Assembly: GCA_015499995.1 (NCBI GenBank)
Contig: JADNRV010000017.1
Coordinates: forward strand, 62,001-126,000
DNA: 64,000 nucleotides
Source of the DNA: Flammula alnicola
Taxonomy: Eukaryota > Basidiomycota > Agaricomycetes > Agaricales > Strophariaceae
Direction of reading: 5' to 3'
The notes beneath the pieces were generated by a model. That model saw only the letters and a program-made list of their open reading frames with translations. It searched no databases and was not told where the DNA came from. Shown here piece by piece: positions 21,501-32,629 of this stretch (within the stretch, counting starts at the first letter, position 1; the number at the start of each line of letters is the position of its first letter). The position numbers and the translations under genes are program-made.

Positions 21501-21731
21501 CGTCTAATTTAAATCGTGTCACGGGCTGAAATTTGAAATCCTGGGACACCCTTTGGTATCACGCGCACAAGCCACCACATTATATTAAGTATTGTACCCC
21601 TTATCGATTATCTCTGATCTCATTGTACGCCTTGCTCAGACGCCCTCCCTCTTGCTCCCTCAGGCTCTCGCGAAACGACAATTTTGCAGTTAGTATCTTC
21701 TCTTCAACTTTGCTACTTTTTGGTGACGTTT

Positions 21732-22401
21732 ATGACAGCTGGTATGACTGAAGTCCAGATCGTTACTACCGAGACAAATACCATAGAGGATGTTGTACCA
21801 AATGACATCAGTGCCAATTCCCAGCCCGAGGCAGTCAGTTTGTTTCTATAGATTTCTTCGTAATTATCCATTGAATCCTTCCCAGAGTGTTCGACTCGTC
21901 GAACCTATCCCATTCGACTCGACGAATGCGGAGAAGCGCGAAGTCGATCCTGCCGAGCTTGTCGGGAAAGTATTCGTGAACGTGTATCACATCTCACCAA
22001 AACCGTACGATGAAGACACTAGCCTTCCAGGCTCCTTTGGAATCGCGTTCACGGATGGTTCTAGATACCATGTCCGCATCCACGCAGCCTGGGAATCGGC
22101 AGATGTCGATGTCGATGTTGATGTTGATGATTTAGCTGGAAAACACGTCACCGCGGCGTCCCTTCTTCGGTGTGAAGGTCATTTCTTTCGTGATTATGAC
22201 TTCATGAGGAGTAGTGGGATGAAGAAGTACACGGCACTTGGCATAAAGGTGGAGGGAAGCGATGAATGGGTTAGATTCTTTGGTACAGAGGAGGCTTATA
22301 ATTCAGATGGGGATGGATTGACGGTATGCGAGAATCTTGACGTGTTTTTGGTTAAGATGAATGGGGCTCCGGCAAAGAAGACTCGGTCCAGGAAGCGCTG
22401 A
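21732..22401 (+). CDS. Uncharacterised acidic protein with a (Asp-Val)n run
   Basis: There are two in-frame ATG codons at 21732 and 21744; I favour the second (MTEVQIVTTETN), but the choice is not decided by the sequence. One intron (GTCAGT donor after PEA, CTTCCCAG acceptor) leads to SVRLVEPIPFDSTNAEKREV. The main exon encodes a compact domain with VGKVFVNVYHISPKPYD, GSFGIAFTDGSRYHVRIHA, DYDFMRSSGMKKYTALGIKV, WVRFFGTEEAYNS and a basic tail KKTRSRKR that could act as a nuclear signal. A GATGTC/GATGTT repeat encodes four Asp-Val pairs at about 22105-22128. The length is about 205 residues. No known family; no signal peptide. The frame is intact. It sits between the direct repeats 21130-21500 and 22722-23065. 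Confidence 0.6.
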
Positions 22402-22721
22402 TATATTGAGGAAGGAGTCTTTCACTTTCATTCATGTTTTACGGTGATGTAAGTACCCTACACTATATAAGTATGTCAATACTCCGTTTTTGCAAAATGT
22501 CTTCCCTTTGCCAGGCCCCAGGGTCTAATTTACAAAATTTAAATTATATATACGTCTTCTCAGTCCCTTATCCGAATAAGTACTGCGCTACATCTTTTCC
22601 TCTCTCTCCAGGGTCATCAATCATCGATCATCGCGAACCCGATTCATAAATTGAGTATTTGCCCCGGATCCACCAAACGCTGGCCCAAATCTCAGAGTTG
22701 CCAAATGAGCCCGGATCCCCG

Positions 22722-23065
22722 CCTCGACGTTCATGCTTGGACTTGTGGGTAGAATTTTTGGTTAGTAGAATACTGACGAGGACAATTATGGCCGGTTGAG
22801 TGTACGCGATGTACTATATCATTTTGAACATTTACGGACTGCAAATTAGTGTATGACTTTTGGACAAGACTTATGGATATTAGACATGTTATTGTTTTCT
22901 AGATATGTGTAGACGCCGTTGACGGCAGAATTTACAATGTACATTTATCACCAGTAATGCAGTCAATCTCAAGGAAATATAGAGAGAGGCTCAAACTATG
23001 TATTCTTTGCCGCCGGACGAATGGGCTGCACGTCAGGATGCTTGTCGAGATTTCCACTGGAGGTC
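22722..23065. repeat. Direct repeat, right copy (partner 21130-21500)
   Basis: It has the same order of blocks as the left copy and spans the 3' flank and last exon of aldo/keto reductase copy 2. The 22402-22721 stretch before it is AT-rich 3' flank of the acidic gene without a feature. Confidence 0.85.
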
Positions 23066-24472
23066 AGAAGGTTTGCATAGGTCGTGCCGTCACCCTGTCA
23101 GGGAATGAATTGCCGATTAACATCATATATGGAAATAGTTTCCGGATTGGCATTCTGGACTCACGATGAGATTGGCTGGGAACCCGAGATCGAACGGAAC
23201 GATGCTCTCCAGGTACTTGGTTTGTTCATCCGAGAGCGTGATTTCGAGACCTTCGAGGTTTTGGAGGAGGTGCTCGATCTTGCGGCCGCCGAGGATGGGG
23301 AAGACAAAGGGGGTTTTCTGCATCAAGTATGCGATGGCGACTGGCAAAGAAAGATCCACATGAGAATTTGTCATTTGCATAAATGTGTCGCGTTTTTATT
23401 TCACTAGAGCTGAACATACCTGAGTTTATGTGTTTCGCGCCTACCTCCTTCGCAACCTTCTCGAGGGCCTCGCTCATCTTTTCTCCTGCTCGTTCCGTCG
23501 CCAGTTCTCGGCGCCCACGCCCATTTTCGCCGCTCGCCGCCCGACGCTCTTCTTCGGCATCAGTGCGCAGCTTCCCTGCGGCGAGCACATTCCACGGCGC
23601 CAGGGCCATGCCTTGCGCTCGTGCCATGGGTATGATATCGCGCTCGAAGGAGCGGTCCATGACGTTCCATGCACCTTGGTAGACGACGAAAGGTGTCAAT
23701 CCGTGATCCCGCGCATATTGGTTCGCCATGGAGACCACCCAGCTGGTGTGTCGGATACTCCCTGAGGATTGGAGCTGGATGAGCACTTGTATGTATGGCA
23801 TAGCGTGATAGCATAACATACCAAGTAAAGAACGTCCCTTGCATGACGAGCTTATGGAGTGCGTGCATACTTCTTCGATGGTTGTATCCCAGTCCCACCA
23901 GTGAAGGTAAAGAAGGTCGATATAGTCCGTTCGTAGGTTTTTGAGCGACTCTTTCACAGAGATATGTAGAGATTTCGCATTGTTTCCGACAAACAAAATT
24001 TTCTGTCTAATCATATTTGGGTCCAGCAGATGGAAGTTGTTCGTGTACTATACAAACATCCGGTCAGGGGGGGATTTTGCCAACATTGGAGGGTATGAAT
24101 ACCTTGGTGGCATAAAGAGTCGTCGCGGATTCCGCGCTCTTCTGCCCATTCGCCAATAAAGGCCTCCGACGAGCCATCCTGACTGAAAATTCCAGTGGTG
24201 GTTAATTTTTGCGTGGCATGAAGGATGTTGAAATTATAGTAGACTTACTAGATGTTCGCGGTGTCAATGAAATTCCCGCCGTTATCGAAGTAAGCATCGA
24301 GGAGCTTGAAACTGTCTTCCTTGTTCATACTGCCCATGAATCCCTGCCATTTGTCGCCAATGCTCATCCCACCGAGTTGGATTGGCGAGACGTGTACACC
24401 AGCTTTTGGCGAGAGTACACGATAGCGCGCAAGGCCTGACTCGGGAGCGGGAGGTGGCTGGAAGATTGACAT
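22996..24472 (-). CDS. Aldo/keto reductase, aryl-alcohol dehydrogenase type (copy 2, frame-broken)
   Basis: Same architecture and exon layout as copy 1. The start is ATG at 24470-24472 (MSIFQPPPAPESGLARYRVL) and the stop is at 22996-22998 after PIRPAAKNT. The tetrad is present: Asp and Tyr in FIDTAN(I)YQDGSSE, Lys expected in the exon ending ..ATK, and His in [41 protein letters not shown] and PFVFPILGGRKIEHL are all clear. At least five single-base deletions shift the frame: two in the short exon near 24125-24145, one near 23868 (EEVMHAL region), and a pair near 23475-23530. No substitution to a stop codon is seen in the original frames, and residues on each side are well conserved. This suggests either very recent decay or consensus error. 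Confidence 0.8.
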
Positions 24473-25138
24473 CTGTGTTTTAGAACTGTGAAGGTTGAGA
24501 GTATAAAGTCTGGGGAGGAATTGTTCCACAAGAATCCGATCCTATTGTCCCTTCTTTTATATTGTCTTCGCCACTGGCACTGCTCTGCCGGTCGACATGA
24601 ATAAGCTGGAGTGCCGCAGAGCCTCGTCAGCCTCCGAATTCGAGTGTACAACGTGGGCGGCTTGTCTCACGACCAGTGTGAGAGCATTACCAATGCTGAC
24701 GCGATTTAGCAGCGTTGACGTCGTTGCTGACATAGCTGAAGCTACCAGCTGCCTCGTATCCCACATGCTTGTAGGGAGTTTTCCAGGGCCCTTGTCTAGA
24801 TCTGGCAGCATTTTTAGAAACCAGACCGAAAATGACAACTAACAGAAGTCTTAGTGGGCACCGATAGGAGAGTAAGATAAACGCTCCTCCAAGTGGATCT
24901 TTATGCAAGTTTGGAGCAAAGAGTGTGTGCTGTATGCTATAGGCTTTGGTAGGCGCCGGTATCTCCCGAAATGACTCTAACGAGAGCATCGTTGATTTTA
25001 TTTGTAGTTGTTACGAGTCCTATTTATAGGAATAGGAATCGTTCTTTTTACCGAACCCAGCCCTGAAAAAAAAACCGCAACGGTGAAACACCGCGCGAAT
25101 ATGTTTCCTAATTAGGGTGATGGCATCATTTATCTATC
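24473..25138. other. Upstream region of aldo/keto reductase 2; no gene recognised
   Basis: Short frames at 24557-24838 (minus) and 24597-24842 (plus) overlap each other and lack motifs. A palindromic TCCTATTTATAGGAATAGGA occurs at about 25018-25037. The stretch ends at the Helitron-like repeats. Confidence 0.45.
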
Positions 25139-25268
25139 TATACTATAAATCGAAGAGGGTCTTTCACACGTGACAGACAAACGCCTGTCACAATTGCTCA
25201 CAGACAAACATGTCACGTCGACATCTAGGCCAACGGCACGCCCGTGCGAAGCACGGGTCACGCGCTCG
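25139..25268 (+). mobile_element. Helitron-like miniature unit 1
   Basis: This 130 bp unit begins TATACTATAAATCG (preceded by TC), similar to the TC...TATACTAT start common in fungal Helitrons. It ends with a perfect hairpin CCCGTGC-GAA-GCACGGG at 25241-25257 and TCACGCGCTCG. The canonical terminal CTRR/CTAG is not intact (CTCG). It carries no coding sequence. The class assignment is by end structure only. Confidence 0.55.
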
Positions 25269-25410
25269 TATACTATAAATCGAAGAGGGTCTTTCACACG
25301 TGACAGACAAAGACCTGTCACAATTGCTCACAGACAAACATGTCACGTCTCTCTGCCGTTCGACATCTAGGCCAACGGCACGCCCGTGCGAAGCACGGGT
25401 CACGCGCTCG
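25269..25410 (+). mobile_element. Helitron-like miniature unit 2, head-to-tail with unit 1
   Basis: The same sequence as unit 1 with a 12 bp insertion (CTCTCTGCCGTT) before CGACATCTAGG and one or two substitutions. The hairpin is at 25383-25399. It follows unit 1 without any spacer, and a third start (TATTATATAATCG) begins at 25411, so a longer element may extend to the right. Confidence 0.6.
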
Positions 25411-26340
25411 TATTATATAATCGTTCAAGCACTGGCTTCTCTGACTCAGTGGCCCATGTCCCATCGCGGAAAGTAAATTCACACGCTTCTCTTGCATCTC
25501 TACCATCACCATTTCCCCATGCCAGCTCGCAATGGATGCATCTTCCTGCCCTTGAAACCATAGCCAGCTTTGGCATGGCGAGTACGACAAGGCAATTTAG
25601 GACCAGCCTGCAGCGAGGGTCCACCAGCACAGTGATTGAGCAGCGTCTACGAGCACAGCGCGGACAGCGACCGCAAGCGGCGATCACTAATAATGGTGGC
25701 AAACAATGACAAACAGTGAGCACGGGTGAACACTGTTCAACACGAGCATGGTTAACAGACAACTGCATGCTCGGACACCGAGCATGGACCACTGCAAGTA
25801 TCACCGTCAACTTACCGCCAGCAGCTCCGCTTGCGCTTGACTGTCCCAGCCAAAAAGGCCGCCATAGGCCTGTAGGGAGGTGAGTCACCACTGCCCATGT
25901 CCCATGCATGATGACACCAACTCCCCTGAGGCTTCTGCCTCGTTGTTCCTCTCGTCAACCACGTGAATGCCCGCCACTGCCCGCCACTGCCCAGACCCAG
26001 ATAACACCACTACATTTCCTGACACCAACACAGGACCACTGGATATGATGAAGGCGAGCTGGAGAGGAAGCCACCGCCATTTCGATTGATGAAGCGAGGA
26101 CGCAGTGCTGCCAGCGCGCGATTGCGAACATCGTCAAATCTTGTGCTGGGCTCGTGGAGGTACATCCAAGCCGGACTGAGCGCCTCCGTACCTCTGTACT
26201 GCGGTTCAAGCTCTGCCTCGAACGGCCGAGGAGACAAAGGGCCATGAACGACTGGTGGCCACAGGTTGTGCTTACCATGACACATGCGCAGTACACCCAA
26301 GTCGGGGGCAGGCACATGAGAGGAGACTTTTGAACTCCTC
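25411..26340. other. Low-complexity sequence to the right of the Helitron-like units
   Basis: It is rich in CCACTGCC, CGAGCAT and CACTG words, and a minus-strand frame (25400-25909) is open only because of composition. Rep or helicase motifs of an autonomous Helitron were not seen in any frame. It could be the body of a non-autonomous element that starts at 25411. Confidence 0.35.
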
Positions 26341-26609
26341 AACGTGCTCAACGACACCCTGAACTGGTTTTGGCCCCTGCGCGGCTCCGTCGTGCAAGAC
26401 AGATGGGCCAGGAGCTGTTTCAGGATGTACGAGGAGCACGGGTCGACAGTGTATCTGGACCCTTTTCTCTTGCTGGTGACAAGTTCAGCGTGGCGGGGTA
26501 TGTGGAGACGTACCACGACACTTTGGAGTATGAGTACGAAGAAGAAAAGCCATTGCTTTCATATGCTATTGAGTACCTCGTGCACCGGCAGAGCTCGGTG
26601 TTCTTTTAG
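26341..26609 (+). CDS. Short protein-like frame of unknown function
   Basis: A 3'-terminal-exon-like frame encodes QELFQDVRGARVDSVSGPFS, LAGDKFSVAGYVETYHDT and LSYAIEYLVHRQSSVFF-stop. The amino-acid composition looks like real protein, unlike the flanking sequence, but I recognise no family and see no upstream exon. It may be a gene fragment captured by the neighbouring Helitron-like sequence. The start is arbitrary. Confidence 0.3.
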
Positions 26610-27443
26610 TTAGTAGGTTCCTGCTCCAGTGTGTAATGCATGCTAGGGCTTTACTTTCATAAATTACATGTCTTCAATGTAAGTAATAGATATCGTCCAA
26701 TATATTATTCTTTTCGTTCACTTCTTGACTTTGTAAGATATATTTCAAGTGCCTTCTGACTAGAAAGAACGACTGAACAAAAGGACTCGTAATGCCGGGT
26801 GCAGCCTCGGCCTGCACAACCAAGTTACCTTCGGAAGGGATTGGCGGCTGCACAAGCTCGGAACATGCATTGGCAAGCTGGAGTCGATGATCTCAATCCG
26901 TGTCCTTCCTTCCGTGAACTCGGTGAACGCCCATGACTTGCCATCTGTGATTGATCTGTTTTACCTGTATTCTCTTCTCTTCATTCTGTTTCTTTCCGAG
27001 GAGACAAGGATGGCTAAACACTCTTGATATACATAAAGTTCGAACAGCAAATTTCAAGTTCCTGACCGTCTTTGGTTGGTTTTTGGCGACTCGCTAGGAC
27101 TCTCGTTGAAGCTTTGAAGTCTCGACCGTTCAATTTAGACTCCGCTGCTCTGTCGTCATCTACTTCATCTTTGGAAGGATTATCGCCCAATTTCATTTCG
27201 AACAAGGACACGGAAAATCTCCACAAGAGTGTTTTACCTCAAAGTCGACTGCAAACGGAAGAGGCAGTCTTGGCATGCATTTGCGTATTCATGCCAACGT
27301 AAAAACCTATCACCGGGCAGTGACTCATGGTCGACTGTCGGCACGAGGGACGCGTCGACGGCGGCTTGAATTTTTCTCTACCGACATTATGAGCATAGCC
27401 TCTTTTGGCCTGATCTTTTGGTTTCTGCTTGATTTCAGAATGG
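26610..27443. other. AT-rich 3' flank and upstream region of aldo/keto reductase 3
   Basis: No gene recognised. Frames at 27014-27226 and 27072-27302 overlap on opposite strands and have no motif. Confidence 0.45.
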
Positions 27444-27450
27444 TATATAA
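27444..27450 (+). promoter_or_regulatory. TATA box of aldo/keto reductase 3
   Basis: TATATAA within GGTATATAAAGGGC, about 75 bp upstream of the ATG at 27523. Confidence 0.75.
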
Positions 27451-27522
27451 AGGGCTCTATTTTTCTATTCTGTGGCCAAGGACCTCATCTACTTGAGCTC
27501 TTATCCTTTCTTGACTTCAAAC

Positions 27523-29030
27523 ATGGCTTCGCTTTTTACCCCAGCTGCTCCGCCTAAGACCAACCTCGGTCGCTATCGCGTGTTGTCCTCCTTTGCTGGT
27601 GTCCATGTCTCGCCAATACAACTTGGGGCGATGAGCATCGGAGATGCACGACATTGGCATGGGCAGCATGGACAAGGAGTCGAGCTTCAAGCTCTTGAAT
27701 GTTTACTTTGATAATGGAGGAAACTTTATCGACACTGCAAACAACTAGTGCGTACTCGAAGGTTCTTATGCGCATATCGACCACCAGCTAACGCAATGCA
27801 TTTTACAGCCAAGACGAAACTTCTGAGGGGTTCATTGGAGAATGGGTAGAGAAAAGGGGAATCAGGGACCAACTATTTATTGCAACCAAAGTCTGTGGGC
27901 TTTTCTTTTTTATACTCTCGTAATTTCGGACATTCTCATTCCGGTATTAACATTGGATCTAGTTCACATCGAGCTTTAAGCTTCGTAATAATTCTGTTGA
28001 ACAGAAAGTATTATTCGTGGGAAACAGCACAAAGGCATTGCATATATCTGTCGAGGCATCTCTGAAGAAACTCCGAACGAGTTATATCGATCTCTTATAC
28101 CTTCACTGGTGGGACTGGGACACTAGCGTTGAAGAAGTCATGAAAGCTCTCCATACACTCATTTTACAAGGCAAAGTTTTATATCTCGTAAGTGGTTTAA
28201 TGACTTTCTTTTTCCGTCCGATATACAAAATTTTGTAGGGAGTTTCGGATACACCTGCATGGGTTGTTGCGAAGGCTAATCAGTATGCCCGTGATCATGC
28301 CTTGACACCCTTTGTCATATACCAAGGTGCGTGGAATATCATGGAACGCTCCATTGAGCGTGAAATTATTCCGCTGTGCAAGTCCGAAGGTAGGCTTCTA
28401 TTTTTTCGTGACAATAATCTCCTCATGTTTCCATCAGGCATGGCGCTTGCTCCTTTTAGGGTGCTGGCAGGAGGCAAGATTAGAACCGACGAAGAGGAAG
28501 AGCAGCGTCGCCAGACTGGAGAGAAGGGGCGCACGGTCTTCAAACCCGAATGGGAACGTAATGATCAAGAAAAGGCGGTCTGCAAGGCCCTTGAGAAAGT
28601 GGCTGCCGAGACTGGCGCCAAGCACATCAATGCAGGTAGGCCCTGTGGAGCCAATAGGTCCATTGCCGTGCAGTAACTCACTTCGACCATTGTTGATTCT
28701 AGTGGCAATTGCATACCTCATGCACAAAGCGCCGTATGTCTTCCCCATTATTGGAGGACGCAAAGTCGAGCATTTGCTTGCCAATATTGAGGCTCTCGAG
28801 GTTTCCCTGAATGATGAACAAATGAAATATTTGGACAGCATCGTACCCTTAGACCCAGGATTCCCTAATTCCATGATTGTGGGTTCTTCGCGTCACCGTT
28901 GCTTTTGACCTCTTTACTGATCTGATCTTTTCAGGGCGATGGCACCGAGGTTTCCCGCTTGATGGTATCGACTGCAGCGATTGACCTGAGGCCCACTGTG
29001 CAGCCTGTGCGACATCACTCTCGAAAGTAA
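27523..29030 (+). CDS. Aldo/keto reductase, aryl-alcohol dehydrogenase type (copy 3, one frame break)
   Basis: Third full-length member, on the opposite strand to copies 1 and 2. It starts [20 protein letters not shown] and has the same intron positions. The tetrad is visible: FIDTANNYQDETSE (Asp, Tyr), LFIATK (Lys), LYLHWWDWD (His). Downstream segments [64 protein letters not shown] and a last exon [18 protein letters not shown], with stop at 29028-29030, are all in frame. Only exon 1 is broken: relative to copy 1, four bases are missing after GGAGATGCA at about 27648, shifting the frame before the [13 protein letters not shown] segment. This could be a true null allele or an assembly error. 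Otherwise the gene is fully conserved. Confidence 0.82.
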
Positions 29031-29499
29031 ACTCCATGGCGGAGAAGACAAAGAAGATTATGGGTTCTACATAATTTTGATTTGCTGAACACGATCTCCC
29101 GAGTCCCCAGTAAATCCATGTTCTAATGGCATTGTATGTAAGCATTATATTCCGAAATTCCATAGAGTATTATGATGTCCATTCCTTGACAATTTTCTGC
29201 ATGGAAACATGGAAACTCTCGCAAAACTAGGCTTGTGTAGTAAAAGTATTACCTCCTACTTTGCTCTGACTCCACAACTTGAAGACACCCTTTAGATCAG
29301 TGTTCGCTGCGTTCTGCGTTCTCGTCTGAAGGGTTGGCATTCTAAGACGGCACACGAAATCTGTAAGACTGGGAAAAAACGTTTAAAGTTTCCATGGCTC
29401 ATCTGACAGCTCTATGGCTGCCAGTGTCTGGGCTCGTTTCCAGCTTAAGCTTCGAACAAGTACCCACTATGGCATTTATACGACCTCACGAAACTGGTT

Positions 29500-29858
29500 A
29501 AGCTTGGCAAGCAGTTCCAGCGTTGCGAAAGTGCAATGTTTCGCTGTACTGCAGCAAGGAGTGCCAGATGCGTGCTTGGAGAAACGATCGCTTTGAGCAT
29601 AAAATCGTCTGCGGGCTCCTGCGCAAGTTCATCGACGTGAGAGATTATGATCTGATTTTCCGCTGTCCGAAGCCCGAAATCCCTAAGCATCATCCGGGAG
29701 AGCTGGCTGCCAACTTTGTTGAGAAATGGGAAACGGCGGGCGTGGAGATACAGGAACTTTTATATTTGATGAATTGGGGTTCCGATATGTCGCACCTTGC
29801 TCCCGTTACAGGTCAAGAAGCAATTCACATGGATTCGCAACGAGGCTTTGCTTTTTAA
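29500..29858 (+). pseudogene. MYND-type zinc finger fragment
   Basis: The frame reads LRKCNVSLYCSKECQMRAWR, then HKIVCG. This is the C-terminal half of a MYND finger (CxxxxxYCSxxCQ...H...C), a protein-interaction domain. The first CxxC pair that should lie about 10-15 residues upstream cannot be found in frame, so half of the zinc ligands are missing. The continuation (LAANFVEKWETAGVEIQELL) resembles the post-MYND regions of Agaricomycete MYND proteins. No upstream exon or start was identified. It is probably a remnant, or the exon junction has been missed. Confidence 0.55.
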
Positions 29859-30057
29859 GGTATGAGACCAATATGAGACCGCACGATTTGTCTGTTTCTT
29901 CAATCATGGGTCGAGTCGCCGAAATCTTTGTTCCTTTGTATACTGACGAGGTAGTGGTATTTGGTATTTACAATTCGATGGCAATGAGACTACAGCCCTA
30001 TTATTTAAACAATATAGTAAGCAAGGATATGACATGTCCTGCGCGTCCCACACCAAA

Positions 30058-32629
30058 CTACAGCCCCTCTTCATACATCTTTCTTGACAGCGCGACATAG
30101 AACCGCTCCAAATCATCCTTACTCGCCAGCTCCTTCCTCTTCCTACCCTTATCCTCCCTCTCCATCCGGCGCTTCATCTCAGATGGAGGTGCGGATGGCG
30201 GAGGCGATGACTCTCTCATGTCGGCGGAACTCGAGTCACCCTGGCGTCCCGAGGATCCTGAGCTCACTCCGGTGGCGTACATCACAGCAGCTGCACTCAA
30301 CTCCTTTTCGTCCGAGCCCCTCGCCTTGGTCGACGACTCTCCTGCCCCAGCCTGAGCTGGCGTCGCCTCCTTATCCCCATTCGAACGGCGCAATATGACC
30401 GTCGACGTTGGCACGCGCTCGATCAACCAGTCAAAGACGACGGAGAGCGTGTCGGTCGATGATTTCACGACATGGTCATCCGCCATGCGTTCGCGCGTGC
30501 GCTTCTCCTCTGGGTCTCGTCCTCCCTCGGCGTGGGCAGAGACGAAGACGACGAAGGCTGGTTCATGCTCTCATTGTGCGCTTTCATGTGCTCGGCGTCG
30601 TGCTTATGATGCTTATGCACGGTTCCCGCCGCTTCCTCGGCTTTGCTCTTCTTCCAAGCACCGACGAATCGCGACCAGTCACCGAAACCCCATCCATCTC
30701 CGTGCGCCGTGGGCGCACCGCCCTCCGTTCTCCTGAGATTCGAAATAGACGACGCCAGTGGTAAAGAGCCCAGACCAATGGCAGGAATCGCTGGTATATC
30801 GACGCCAAATTCGATCCCTCTCGCTCCTCGCATCTCCCAATCTACCCAAAAGCCAGAGTAAGTCAACAAATAGCTCGAAAGCGCAATGACGAAATATTAA
30901 ACGCACGATCGCAGCCCTCCATGATACCCAAAAACTCTCCCCATTTCGCGCTCTGGACTGTTACTAGCCCATCATTCCCCCATTGCCGTTCGTCGGCCCA
31001 AAATGGCGTCTTCTGCCCCCAATCCTGGTCGCCCTGTTGCTTCTCCCATATCTTCTTCAGCCTCTCCCTCTCCTTTTCTTCTGCCCCATCCAGTACCATC
31101 TTGGGCAGCCAAAACGGATGCCACACGCTGACGCTATCCGCTGACATCCGGCCAGCGACACTCCAGTACTTAACGCGCGAGTCGTCCGGGGTGACGGGGT
31201 TGAACACGTCGTTGAGGTAGTTTGAGGTAAGGTTGGCGTAGGCAGGCGAGTCTACGATAGAGAGGATGAGGGTTGTAAACGACGATGGAAGGGAGCTGAG
31301 CGACAGAGCGAATGAGCGCTCCGCCGCTTGCTTGGATGTGGTATTTGGATTCTTCGAGGAGGCAGGTTTGGAATAAGATCCGTCTTCAGCAATGTCAGCT
31401 GTCAACTCTTCGATGTCCCGTCTACCCCGTCGCTTGGCTTCTTTCGCGAAGTCTTTTTCCTGTTGACGAAGCTTACCGATTCCAATGTTACTCTGTAAAT
31501 CCATGAGTATTGCTCTGCAATCTTTTGAGAACAACACTCACGGCGCACCAATCCATGAACGGACTTCCTCGATGTGGCGTGCTGATGCTCGTTAACGAAA
31601 GTGGGACATATCCCGAGGCTGAATGTGCGAGATGAGATGTCTACAATCAAGTCCTCCCATGGAGTGAGCGAGAAAGTTGAGTCCGCGACCGCGAGCATGG
31701 AGTTGAAGTTGCTCATCCAATCTAACAGCTCTCGAGGAGATGGTGCCAGTGCTATTGGAAGAGGCACATCTGAGCGGGAAATGAATGCAAATGTGGCTGT
31801 AGAGGACTGACCCGGGAACGGATGTTACTATCACCTCAGCGCCAACCTTCCCGCGGAGAATGTTAAGAACGTTGGACCAATAATGCATGCGCATACTAGG
31901 AAGGACGAGGGACCACGAGAGTCGAAGCCATACAAGCCTATATCGTCAAACGAGTAAGTTGGTATTCGGTACAGAGAAGGAACGAGCTAACCATGGCATA
32001 GTACGATAGGATAACGTGGCGTCCTTATGGGGTCGAAGAGTGCAGGATTTGCAAGGAGTTGGTGGATGACGTCGGGTGGTTGTTCTCTGCTCTCTTTGTT
32101 GGGCGGATCGAAAGGTTCTCTCGAGGGTTTTTTGGAGGACGGTCGTCACGATTGGGCTCATCGCGAAAATGTTTCTGTGGGGGACTCGGCGGTGGTGTAT
32201 TATCGTCGAAAGGGGGAAGATTCATCTCTGGTTGAGGCGACGAGAACAAGCTAGCCCATGACCCGTTACGGGGATCCACCTTGGCAAATTCAAAGTGGCT
32301 GAACAGATACATTATGGCCATTAAAAAACATATAGCTCGAATGTACATACCTTTCAGCAACATTCCACAGTCGTTGACTACTTGTAGACCATTTGCCTTG
32401 CGAATCCCCTGGGCGTCGTCCATCCTCCCGCCGCCAGTGAAACCCGATACCAATTACTCCTATGCGTCCACCACCGCCATTCCACATTTCTAAAGCAGTC
32501 AAAAGAGTGCTTTGGGTCTATCAAACCATATCCATTAGAAGTGGCAGTAGCACGTCCGAGGGGCGTCATGGTGGCGTTTCCTTGGGTGTGTGAGATATAT
32601 TGGTTGAGATCGAGAGGTTGATACCACAT
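30058..32629 (-). CDS. Alpha/beta-hydrolase lipase (triacylglycerol lipase-like)
   Basis: A serine hydrolase with lipase fold. The N-terminal part is Pro-rich and probably disordered (PPFDDNTPPPSPPQKHF), then VIHQLLANPALFDPIRTPRY, the oxyanion region YPIVLCHG-LYGFD, and the nucleophile elbow FLAHSMGGLDCRHL (AHSMG). Further on are YWSVAGRMS, WHPFWLPKMVLDGA, NDGLVTVQSAKWGEF (likely acidic residue in NDG) and MEGCDHWEMRGARG. The catalytic His codon is itself split by an intron (C|AT). The C-terminus is a long polar tail with KRRMEREDKGRKRKE and stop at 30058-30060. A one-base deletion is apparent near 31890 (GPSSFL-SMRMHYW) and others lie in the N-terminal region. The start at 32629 is the first plausible Met and is uncertain. 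Membrane or organelle targeting is not evident. Confidence 0.75.

Noticed and set aside
25400..25909. 169-codon minus-strand frame with many Cys and Arg
   Set aside because: Low-complexity repeat sequence to the right of the Helitron-like units; no motif, and both strands are open.
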